This document shows, one piece after another, positions 1-5,086 of a stretch of 6,134 nt of DNA. Below the pieces are notes generated by a model. It did not search any database and was not told the DNA's origin. It saw nothing but the letters and a program-made list of their open reading frames with translations. Position 1 is the stretch's first letter. Every line of letters starts with the position of its first letter. This DNA is from Alphaproteobacteria bacterium (lineage in GTDB: Bacteria; Pseudomonadota; Alphaproteobacteria; Reyranellales; Reyranellaceae). The translations under genes were made by a program, and so were the position numbers. The stretch is from contig VBAF01000231.1 of assembly GCA_005884705.1 (NCBI GenBank), positions 1-6,134 on the forward strand, in the 5' to 3' direction.

Positions 1-647
1 TAGCCCATGCAGAACACGCCGGTCAGCAGGCCCGGCCGTCGCCGTCCGTCGGTCCACTTCCACGCCGCCAGCAGCAGCAGGAACAGCAGGATGCCTTCGA
101 AGCTCGCCTGGTAGAGCTGGCTGGGATGGCGCGGGAGCGGGCCGCCGCGCGGGAAGATCATCGCCCACGGCACGTCGGCCGGCCGGCCCCACAACTCGCC
201 ATTGATGAAGTTGGCGAGGCGGCCGAAGAACAGGCCGATCGGTGTGACGATCGCCATCATGTCCGACAGCAGGAAGGGATGGATCGCGTTTCTGTAGGAG
301 AAGACCAGGATCGCCACGATCACGCCGAGCAGCCCGCCGTGGAAGGACATGCCGCCCTCCCACAGGGTCAGGATCTGCAAGGGGTTCTCGAGGAAGAAGC
401 CGGGCTTGTAGAATAGGACGTAGCCCAGCCGGCCGCCCAAGATGACGCCGAGCGCCGCCCACAACAGGAAGTCGTCGATCTTCGGCGGCGACAGCACCAC
501 GGGCGGCTGCTTGCACACTCGCCGCATGATCTGCCAGCCGATCATCAGGCCGGCGATATAGGCCAGCGCGTACCAGCGCACGGCGAACGGGCCGATCGAG
601 AAGATCTCGGGCTTGATGTCGGGATAGGGCAGCAGCAGGAGGGTCAT
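1..647 (-). CDS. lgt: Prolipoprotein diacylglyceryl transferase, 3' end outside the window
   Basis: Lgt is the inner-membrane enzyme that moves diacylglycerol from phosphatidylglycerol onto the lipobox cysteine of prolipoproteins, the first step of lipoprotein maturation. I translated 215 residues from the ATG at 647-645; the C-terminus lies beyond position 1. Family signatures seen in order are the N-terminal IFSIGPFAVRWYALAY (Tyr26), GGRLGYVLFY near 71-80, GGMSFHGGLLG near 98-108 (His103), GRLANFINGELWGR near 142-155 (Arg143, Asn146, Glu151, Gly154) and RHPSQLYQ near 173-180. These include the residues known to matter in E. coli Lgt; the later conserved Arg falls outside. Several hydrophobic membrane segments are evident. 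The start is chosen because the N-terminus matches the family and an AAGG lies 6 nt upstream. It follows the YbjN-domain gene on the same strand after 138 bp, behind a terminator-like hairpin, so it is probably transcribed from its own promoter. Identification is secure. Confidence 0.97.
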   Translation of the reverse strand, partial: MTLLLLPYPDIKPEIFSIGPFAVRWYALAYIAGLMIGWQIMRRVCKQPPVVLSPPKIDDFLLWAALGVILGGRLGYVLFYKPGFFLENPLQILTLWEGGMSFHGGLLGVIVAILVFSYRNAIHPFLLSDMMAIVTPIGLFFGRLANFINGELWGRPADVPWAMIFPRGGPLPRHPSQLYQASFEGILLFLLLLAAWKWTDGRRRPGLLTGVFCMG

Positions 648-654
648 GCGCCGC

Positions 655-682
655 CTTATAGCCGTGCAACGGGAGGGGCCAA
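655..682 (-). promoter_or_regulatory. Candidate sigma-70 promoter of lgt, possibly leaderless
   Basis: On the minus strand a -35-like TTGGCC (682-677) and a -10-like TATAAG (660-655, five of six matches to TATAAT) are separated by 16 nt. The -10 box ends only 7 nt before the lgt ATG, so initiation would fall at or next to the start codon and give a leaderless or nearly leaderless mRNA. The -35 box overlaps the T-tract of the upstream hairpin terminator. This is pattern matching by eye; the -35 is only moderate. Confidence 0.4.
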
Positions 683-700
683 AATCGGCGCGGCGCCGAT
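681..700 (-). terminator. Hairpin terminator after the YbjN-domain gene
   Basis: Positions 684-700 form a perfect inverted repeat: a 7-bp GC-rich stem (684-690 with 694-700) around a 3-nt loop. Read on the minus strand the stem is followed by TTTT (684-681, the first T still in the stem). That is the layout of an intrinsic terminator for the minus-strand YbjN-domain gene, whose stop lies about 86 nt upstream in its reading direction. The T-tract is short, so termination may be partial. Confidence 0.5.
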
Positions 701-785
701 CTGGGGGACCGGCGCCGCTGGGGACTTTCCAACGATTGACGTTTTTACGTTCTTAGGAGAGGGGGCGTCGGAGAGTCCTTGTCGC

Positions 786-1295
786 TCAGGCTTCGCCGAC
801 CGTCTCGAGGATCGAGGCGGTCAGCGCGTCGGCGGGCGTCTTGCCGGCCCATACGACGTACTGAAAGGCGGGATAGAAGCGCTCGCTTTCGCTGATCGCC
901 ACTTCCACGAGGTCGTTGAGCTGCTCGGGCTTGAGGCCTTCGGTGCCGCGCAACGGGATGGCGTGGCGGAACATCGGCAGGCCCTCCTCGCTCCACAGGT
1001 CGAAGTGGCCGAGCCACATCTTCTCGTTGATCAGGGCGAGCAGCCCGTGGATGTCGGAATGGCGCTCGCTCGGGATGCGGACGTCGTAGGCGCAGGTGAA
1101 GTGGAGCGCCTCCACGTCCTCGCGCCAAGAGAAGAACATGCGGTAGTCGCACCAGCGGCCGGCGACCTCGACGGCGATCTCCCGCTCGGAGGTCCGGTCG
1201 AACGGCCAATCATTCGCCGACACGACCGTCTCGATCATTTCGAGCGGATTAAGATCGACTTTGTGCTTGGTCCGCTCGTGTCGAGATAACGCCAT
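786..1295 (-). CDS. YbjN domain-containing protein (169 aa)
   Basis: This is a soluble, single-domain protein of the YbjN family, related to the type III secretion chaperone-like fold; its molecular role is not established. No signal peptide or membrane segment is seen. Features by residue are an N-terminal helix with NPLEMIETVV (16-25), WPFDR (30-34), the beta-rich stretch EVAGRWCDYRMFFSW (43-57), and the most conserved block NEKMWLGHFDLWSEEGLPMF (90-109). After that comes a C-terminal helix with ERFYPAFQYVVW (138-149). The frame is open to an ATG at 1391, but I take the ATG at 1295-1293. GGGGAG (minus strand, 1308-1303) lies 7 nt before it, and it gives the usual length of about 170 residues; the 32 extra residues of the longer form look non-family. 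It is transcribed away from cynS and towards lgt. I found no convincing -35/-10 pair for it. The family assignment is from recalled motifs. Confidence 0.85.
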   Translation of the reverse strand: MALSRHERTKHKVDLNPLEMIETVVSANDWPFDRTSEREIAVEVAGRWCDYRMFFSWREDVEALHFTCAYDVRIPSERHSDIHGLLALINEKMWLGHFDLWSEEGLPMFRHAIPLRGTEGLKPEQLNDLVEVAISESERFYPAFQYVVWAGKTPADALTASILETVGEA

Positions 1296-1380
1296 CGACC
1301 AACTCCCCAACCATTCCGCTGTGCGGCTCGTCTGGAGCCAATCCTTGAGCGGGTGGCCGACATATCGTGGTGGGCACCCA

Positions 1381-1394
1381 ACAACCCACAACCC
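1381..1394. repeat. Short tandem heptamer in the divergent intergenic region
   Basis: ACAACCC occurs twice back to back (1381-1387 and 1388-1394) between the divergent YbjN-domain gene and cynS, preceded by the partial copy CCCA. It could be a direct-repeat regulator site or chance in a C-rich stretch; no function is assigned. Confidence 0.3.
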
Positions 1395-1456
1395 GTAGCT
1401 TACAATACGCCGGATTCTCCCTGCAATCGGAAAAACCCGAAAAGAGTCAGCGATTC

Positions 1457-1469
1457 CAAAAATTTAATC
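1457..1469 (-). promoter_or_regulatory. AT-rich, IHF-like site upstream of cynS
   Basis: On the minus strand GATTAAATTTTTG resembles the IHF consensus WATCAA-N4-TTR, with mismatches at the first W and at the C. It is one of the most AT-rich spots in an otherwise GC-rich window. It sits about 56 bp upstream of the candidate sigma-54 promoter, where IHF often bends DNA between enhancer and promoter. This is suggestive only, because AT-rich sequence alone gives such matches. Confidence 0.25.
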
Positions 1470-1524
1470 CCCAACGCGACGGCTCGAGCGGTGTGGTTTC
1501 GCACCCCGAATCCCCTGGAGAAGC

Positions 1525-1540
1525 TGGCATGTCTCTTGCC
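1525..1540 (+). promoter_or_regulatory. Sigma-54 (RpoN) -24/-12 promoter of cynS
   Basis: TGGCATGTCTCTTGCC fits the sigma-54 consensus TGGCACG-N4-TTGCW, differing only at the C of the -24 element (T here) and the final W (C here). The invariant GG (1526-1527) and GC (1538-1539) are exactly 10 nt apart. The predicted transcription start, about 12 nt past the GC, is near 1551. This leaves a 20-nt leader that holds the cynS ribosome-binding site. I found no convincing NtrC-type enhancer; an imperfect dyad GGTG-N8-CACC (1490-1505) is the only candidate and has the wrong half-site orientation for the NtrC consensus. Confidence 0.65.
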
Positions 1541-1570
1541 CCGACGGCGCCATCAGAACGGGAGGGGACC

Positions 1571-2017
1571 ATGACGAGGGCCGAAGTCACTGAGAAGATC
1601 CTGAGCGCCAAGCGGCTGAAGGAACTCACCTGGGAGGAGATCGCCAAGAAGATCGGCGGCGCCTCCAAGATCATCGTCACCGCCGCCTGCCTGGGCCAGA
1701 TGAAGATGACCAAGGAGCAGGCGGCAAAGGCCGCCAAGCTGTTCGGGCTCGGCAAGGAGGAGACCTTGCTCCTGCAGGAGGTGCCCTATCGCGGCTCGCT
1801 GGCCCAGGTGCCGCCGACCGACCCGCTGATCTATCGCTTCTACGAACTGGTGCAGGTCTACGGCACGACCTGGAAGGAGCTGATCCAGGAGGAGTTCGGC
1901 GACGGCATCATGAGCGCCATCGACTTCGACATGAGCCTGGAGCGCCAGCCCGACCAGAAGGGCGACCGGGTGAAGATCGGCATGTCGGGCAAGTTCCTGT
2001 CCTACAAGACGTACTAG
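1571..2017 (+). CDS. cynS: Cyanate hydratase (cyanase), 148 aa
   Basis: Cyanase is a cytoplasmic decamer. It converts cyanate plus bicarbonate to CO2 and carbamate, which breaks down to ammonia and CO2, so it both detoxifies cyanate and supplies nitrogen. The N-terminal helical DNA-binding-like domain (about 1-75) contains LTWEEIAKKIGGASKIIVTAACLGQ (19-43). The C-terminal catalytic domain contains PLIYRFYELVQVYGTTWKEL (85-104) and FGDGIMSAIDF (109-119). The catalytic trio known from the E. coli enzyme (Arg96, Glu99, Ser122) is present as Arg89, Glu92 and Ser115. Length fits the family (about 147-156). The ATG at 1571 is preceded by a strong GGGAGGGG 3 nt away; the frame is open further upstream, but that part is non-family sequence and would cross the sigma-54 promoter. 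No carbonic anhydrase (cynT) or cyanate transporter gene lies beside it in this window. Expression is probably nitrogen-controlled through the upstream sigma-54 promoter. Confidence 0.97.
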   Translation: MTRAEVTEKILSAKRLKELTWEEIAKKIGGASKIIVTAACLGQMKMTKEQAAKAAKLFGLGKEETLLLQEVPYRGSLAQVPPTDPLIYRFYELVQVYGTTWKELIQEEFGDGIMSAIDFDMSLERQPDQKGDRVKIGMSGKFLSYKTY

Positions 2018-2057
2018 GCGGCGAACTTCCCGCCATTGTGGGAAACGGAAAACGGCG

Positions 2058-2071
2058 GCCCGCGGGGCTTT
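2058..2071 (+). terminator. Weak terminator-like hairpin after cynS
   Basis: Forty nt after the cynS stop, GCCC-GCG-GGGC (2058-2068) can fold into a 4-bp GC stem and is followed by TTT (2069-2071). A separate small inverted repeat, TTCCC (2027-2031) with GGGAA (2040-2044), lies directly after the stop. Both are short for an intrinsic terminator. Otherwise the 158-nt gap to the next gene holds only the promoter and operator listed separately. Confidence 0.25.
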
Positions 2072-2131
2072 CGGCGCGCTTCGTCACGTCCCACCCCCCA
2101 CCTCCCCTGCGGTGTTAGCGTACCGCGCCGC

Positions 2132-2160
2132 TTGCGCTGACCCCGTCTGCGCGTCAGAAT
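2132..2160 (+). promoter_or_regulatory. Candidate sigma-70 promoter of the gntR-ABC operon
   Basis: TTGCGC (2132-2137) and CAGAAT (2155-2160) are spaced by 17 nt, with 3/6 and 4/6 matches to the -35 and -10 consensus. Initiation would be expected around 2166-2168, inside the palindrome at 2159-2170 and only about 8-10 nt before the ATG. The match is modest, but its geometry with the palindrome and the missing Shine-Dalgarno agrees with a very short leader. Confidence 0.35.
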
Positions 2161-2170
2161 TGTCGACAAT
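2159..2170. promoter_or_regulatory. Perfect palindrome, likely GntR/FadR-type operator
   Basis: ATTGTCGACAAT is a perfect 12-bp palindrome ending 5 nt before the gntR start codon. Its core GT-N2-AC fits the general pattern of operators bound by the FadR subfamily of GntR regulators (GT, 0-3 nt, AC, in a palindrome). It overlaps the candidate -10 box and start region, so binding would block transcription. A second TCGAC copy follows at 2170-2174. The most likely ligand is the product of the adjacent gene, which implies autoregulation. Confidence 0.6.
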
Positions 2171-2175
2171 CGACG

Positions 2176-2877
2176 ATGAGCATCGCTTCTTTCCTCGACG
2201 CCGTGCCGAAAAGCACCTTGCGTGCCCAGATCGCCGAACGGCTGCGCGCGGCCATCCTCGCCGGCGACATCCCGCCCGGCGCGCCGCTGGTCGAGACAGC
2301 GCTGTCGGAGAGCTTCGATGTCAGCCGCGGGCCATTGCGCGAGGCCCTGCGGCAACTGATCGAGGAGGGGCTGGTCGTGACGGTGCCCTACACCGGCACG
2401 CACGTCGCCGCGCTGTCGGTCGAGGACGTGCGCGAGATCTTCTCGCTGCGCACCGCGCTCGAGATCTTCGCCATCGAGCAGGTTTGGGAGCGCCGCGACG
2501 ATCGCTTCCGCGCCGAGCTCGTCCGCCGCAACGACGCGCTGGTCGCCACGATCGATGCCGGCGATGATCGCGCCAGCATCGAGACCGAGCTCGCGTTCCA
2601 TGGCCTGGTCTACGAGGCGAGCGGCCATCGCCTGCTGCAGCGCGCCTGGGCCAGCCTGCGCGGCCGCCTGCAGCTTTATTGGGCGGCGCATCATCGCGCA
2701 CACGGCCGGCGCGGGCCGCGGCGCGACAGCCATGACAGCTACATCGCCGCCCTGCTGGGCGACGACCTTGCCGCGGTGCGGGCCGAGATCGCCGACCACA
2801 TGCGCCGCGGCGTCGAGACCACCGAGCGCTTCCTCAACACGCTGGAGCCGCTCGCCAAACGGGGAGGAAGATCATGA
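2176..2877 (+). CDS. GntR-family transcriptional regulator, FadR/FCD type (233 aa)
   Basis: This is a DNA-binding repressor or activator that responds to a small effector, probably the solute imported by the operon it heads. The N-terminal winged helix-turn-helix (about 12-78) shows LRAQIAERLRAAILAGDIPPG, then LSESFDVSRGPLREALRQLI with the recognition helix around SRGPLREAL (50-58), and the wing VPYTGTHVA (70-78). The C-terminal all-helical FCD domain (about 82-222) carries the usual metal-ligand positions: His142 in ELAFH, His186 in DSHDSYI and His208 in IADHM. Glu138 stands where an Asp is usual, four residues before the first His. The ATG at 2176 is the only reasonable start: an in-frame stop at 2116 and no ATG, GTG or TTG between them. 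No Shine-Dalgarno is visible; the palindrome occupies that place. Its stop overlaps the next start by 4 nt (ATGA), so regulator and binding protein are translationally coupled. Confidence 0.93.
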   Translation: MSIASFLDAVPKSTLRAQIAERLRAAILAGDIPPGAPLVETALSESFDVSRGPLREALRQLIEEGLVVTVPYTGTHVAALSVEDVREIFSLRTALEIFAIEQVWERRDDRFRAELVRRNDALVATIDAGDDRASIETELAFHGLVYEASGHRLLQRAWASLRGRLQLYWAAHHRAHGRRGPRRDSHDSYIAALLGDDLAAVRAEIADHMRRGVETTERFLNTLEPLAKRGGRS

Positions 2878-3704
2878 CCATCACACGACGTTCGACGATT
2901 GCCGGCTTGGCCGGCGCTAGCCTGCTCGGCCTGCCGTTTGCGGCGCGCGCTGAAGGCACGCTCGAGGCGGTCAAGAAGCGCGGCACCTTCCGTGTCGGCG
3001 TCACCCAGGCGCCACCGTGGTTTTCCAAGGACCCCAAGACCGGCCAGTGGAGCACCGGCGTCGGCGCCTTCATGGGCAAGGCGATGGCCGACAAGCTCGG
3101 GGCCAAGATGGAGACGGTGGAGGTGAGCTGGGGCAACTCGATCGCCGCGCTGCAGGCCGACAAGATCGACATCATGTTCATGATCGACGCCACGCCGGAG
3201 CGGAAGCAGGCGGTCGATTTCCCCGAGACGCCGCTGCTCTGGTACGCGCTGGCCGCGCTTGCCAAGGACGACCTCGCGGTGAAGGCGTGGGACGACCTCA
3301 ACAAGCCGAGCGTGAAGATCGCCGTGCCGCAGGCCTCGTCGATGGATCGCTTCGTCAGCGAGCACGCCGCCAAGGCCGACATCCAGCGCTTCCCCGACAA
3401 TGCCGCGGCGATCGCCGCCTTCCAGTCGGGCCGCGCCGACGCGGTGGTCCTGTTCCATCCGCCCTTGCTCGCCGCGCGCCAGAAGCTCGGCCAGGGCAAG
3501 ATCGTGGTGCCGACGCCGGCGCAGTGGCAGGCCTCGAGCACGGCGCTGCGCAAGGGCGACAGCGAGTTCGTCGCCTGGGTCGACGCCCAGATCGCCGCCT
3601 ACTACAAGAGCGGCCAGACGGAGAAATGGTACGAGCAGGCGCTCACCGATTTCGGCCTCGATCCCAAGCTCGCGCCGCCGGTCATGAAGGAGATGCTGAA
3701 ATAG
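2874..3704 (+). CDS. ABC transporter periplasmic substrate-binding protein, SBP_bac_3 family (276 aa)
   Basis: This is the solute receptor of a polar-amino-acid-type ABC importer, acting in the periplasm. Residues 1-26 are a signal peptide with a twin-arginine-like start (TRRSTIAG, Arg5-Arg6), a hydrophobic core and the cleavage motif ARA before Glu27. Tat export is possible but the motif is not perfect. The mature part begins LEAVKKRGTFRVGVTQAPPW (30-49), typical of the family. TPERKQAVDF (107-116) contains Arg110, matching the Arg that holds the ligand carboxylate in HisJ/LAO-type proteins. Two departures are seen. The usual Gly-Thr after the hinge strand reads Ala154-Ser155-Ser156. After SGRADAVV (185-192), where the family has an Asp that binds the alpha-ammonium, I read Phe194-His195. 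A good GGGGAGGA lies 5 nt before the ATG. The specific ligand cannot be named. Confidence 0.93.
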   Translation: MTITRRSTIAGLAGASLLGLPFAARAEGTLEAVKKRGTFRVGVTQAPPWFSKDPKTGQWSTGVGAFMGKAMADKLGAKMETVEVSWGNSIAALQADKIDIMFMIDATPERKQAVDFPETPLLWYALAALAKDDLAVKAWDDLNKPSVKIAVPQASSMDRFVSEHAAKADIQRFPDNAAAIAAFQSGRADAVVLFHPPLLAARQKLGQGKIVVPTPAQWQASSTALRKGDSEFVAWVDAQIAAYYKSGQTEKWYEQALTDFGLDPKLAPPVMKEMLK

Positions 3705-3732
3705 GCGGGCCTCGGTTGGAACGCTCCCAGCC

Positions 3733-4413
3733 ATGAGCTATCGCTGGGACTTCACGCCGGTCCTCGCCAGCTCAGCCCTGCTGGCCGAGGGCCTCGTGAA
3801 CACGCTCAAGGTCACCGGCGTGGCGCTGGCCTGCGGGCTGGTGATCGGCCTGGCGCTCGCCCTGATGCGGCTGTCGCGCCACCAGCTCGCGTCGTGGCCG
3901 GCCGGCTTCGTCATCGAGGTGTTCCGCACCACCCCGCCGCTGGTCCAGCTCTTCTGGTTCTTCTTCGCCCTGCCGCTGATCGTCGGCATCGAGATGACGC
4001 CGTTCATGGCGGCGGCCGTCACCTTCTCGATCCAGTCGGCGGCGTTCTTCGCCGAGGTCTTCCGCGCCGGCATCCAGTCGATCGAGCGCGGCCAATGGGA
4101 CGGCGCGCGGGCGATCGGCATGACCAATGCCCAGGCCATGCAGCGCATCATCCTGCCGCAGGCCGTGAAGCGCATGATCCCGGCCTTCATGGAGCGGGCG
4201 ATCGAGTTGATGAAGACGACCACGCTGGTCGCCACCATCTCCTATGCCGATCTGCTGTTCGCCGCCAACGAGGTCTCGCAGAAGAGCTTCAGGCCGCTCG
4301 AGACCTACACCGTGGTGGCGCTGATCTATTTCGTCGTGATCTTTGCGGCGAGTCAGCTCAGCCGCCTGCTCGAGCTGCGGCTGGCCCGAAGCGGCGAGAG
4401 CACGGTGCATTGA
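3733..4413 (+). CDS. Amino acid ABC transporter permease, HisMQ family (226 aa)
   Basis: This is an inner-membrane subunit that pairs with the second permease (4427-5086) to form the transport channel. Hydrophobic segments lie at about 20-45, 69-86, 89-107 and 189-210, with a shorter one around 150-170. The HisMQ hallmark EVFRTTPPLVQLFWFFFALP (62-81) is present. The EAA loop that docks onto the ATPase spans about 124-142, GARAIGM-x6-QRIILP. The gene starts 28 nt after the binding-protein stop. The Shine-Dalgarno is poor (only TTGGA about 12 nt upstream), which may lower its translation relative to the binding protein, as is common in such operons. The short N-terminus SYRWDFTPVL matches the KWDFASVF start of the second permease, supporting this ATG. 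The two permeases are clearly paralogous. Confidence 0.93.
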   Translation: MSYRWDFTPVLASSALLAEGLVNTLKVTGVALACGLVIGLALALMRLSRHQLASWPAGFVIEVFRTTPPLVQLFWFFFALPLIVGIEMTPFMAAAVTFSIQSAAFFAEVFRAGIQSIERGQWDGARAIGMTNAQAMQRIILPQAVKRMIPAFMERAIELMKTTTLVATISYADLLFAANEVSQKSFRPLETYTVVALIYFVVIFAASQLSRLLELRLARSGESTVH

Positions 4414-4430
4414 TGCGGGCCCTTCGATGA
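4413..4430 (+). other. Five-codon mini-ORF bridging the two permease genes
   Basis: The first permease ends in TGA at 4411-4413. The A of that stop begins an ATG (4413-4415) that opens a five-codon frame (MRALR). Its TGA (4428-4430) in turn overlaps the ATG of the second permease (4427-4429). The second permease has no clear Shine-Dalgarno, so a terminating ribosome could be relayed through this frame. It may equally be a chance arrangement in a 13-nt spacer. Confidence 0.3.
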
Positions 4431-5086
4431 AATGGGACTTCGCCTCGGTCTTCGCCAACACCGATGCGCTGCTGGTCGGCGCCGCCGGGACCTTGCGCAT
4501 CTTCGCGATCTGCCTGGTGCTGGGGTTGAGCCTCGGCCTTGTCGTCGGCCTTGGCCGCTATGCGCGCAATCAGTGGCTCCATTGGCCGGCCACCGCGTTC
4601 GTCGAGTTCTTCCGCAACACGCCGGTGCTGGTCCAGATCCTGTGGTTCTACTTCGCGCTGCCGATCCTGCTGCCGTTTTCGATCAGCCCGCTGGCGGCGG
4701 CCGCGCTCGGCATTTCGCTCAACTCGGCGGCCTTCTCGGCCGAGATCTATCGCGGCGGCATCCAGTCGATCGAGCCGGGCCAGTGGGACGGCGCGCGGGC
4801 GCTCGGCATGAGCTGGGGCCAGGCGATGCGGCGCATCATCCTGCCGCAGGCGCTGAAGCGCATGACGCCGGCTCTGACCAACCGCGCCATCGAGATCTTC
4901 AAGATGTCGACCCTCGCCTCGGTCGTCGCCTATGTCGAGCTGCTGCAGCAGGGCAAGCTGATCGCCTCGCTGAACTACAATCCGATCGAGGCCTATACGG
5001 CGGTGGCCGTGATCTTCTTCGTCTTCCTGTGGCCGCTGGTGCAGTTCACCTACCTGCTGGAGCGGCGGCTCGGGAGAAGCGAATGA
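4427..5086 (+). CDS. Amino acid ABC transporter permease, HisMQ family, second subunit (219 aa)
   Basis: This is the second membrane subunit of the same importer. Hydrophobic stretches are at about 18-42, 67-84, 86-104 and 190-208. The signature EFFRNTPVLVQILWFYFALP (60-79) is present, and the EAA loop is GARALGM-x6-RRIILP (122-140). The ATG at 4427 is chosen over upstream ATGs in the same frame because those would run through the end of the first permease and add 28 non-family residues. The resulting N-terminus KWDFASVF mirrors the other permease. No good ribosome-binding site is seen, so translation probably depends on coupling to the gene before it. The 3' end overlaps the ATPase start by 4 nt (ATGA). 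Two stretches are strikingly similar in DNA to the first permease (see findings). Confidence 0.93.
   Translation: MKWDFASVFANTDALLVGAAGTLRIFAICLVLGLSLGLVVGLGRYARNQWLHWPATAFVEFFRNTPVLVQILWFYFALPILLPFSISPLAAAALGISLNSAAFSAEIYRGGIQSIEPGQWDGARALGMSWGQAMRRIILPQALKRMTPALTNRAIEIFKMSTLASVVAYVELLQQGKLIASLNYNPIEAYTAVAVIFFVFLWPLVQFTYLLERRLGRSE

Noticed and set aside
126..416. A plus-strand ORF inside the lgt region
   Set aside because: It is antisense to well-conserved Lgt motifs and its product resembles no protein family.
1296..1391. A 201-residue version of the YbjN-domain protein starting at 1391
   Set aside because: The added 32 residues look unrelated to the family, and the ATG at 1295 has GGGGAG at ideal spacing.
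1401..1406. TACAAT as a sigma-70 -10 box for cynS
   Set aside because: No acceptable -35 at 16-18 nt (CCAACA-like sequence only), and it lies about 165 nt from the start codon while the sigma-54 site fits well.
1367..1570. A longer cynS reading frame starting at 1367
   Set aside because: The extra 68 residues are not cyanase-like, the true ATG at 1571 has a strong ribosome-binding site, and the extension would cover the sigma-54 promoter.
2014..3734. Long antisense open frames on the minus strand opposite gntR and the binding-protein gene (2014-2799, 2739-3734)
   Set aside because: They are Arg/Ala/Gly/His-rich translations with no recognisable domain, produced by high-GC coding sequence on the other strand; the plus-strand products are clear family members.
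4432..5082. A 463-residue frame that would fuse an upstream domain to the ATPase
   Set aside because: The upstream part is the permease gene read in the wrong frame (Arg/Gly/Ala-rich); the ATPase begins normally at 5083 with its own ribosome-binding site.
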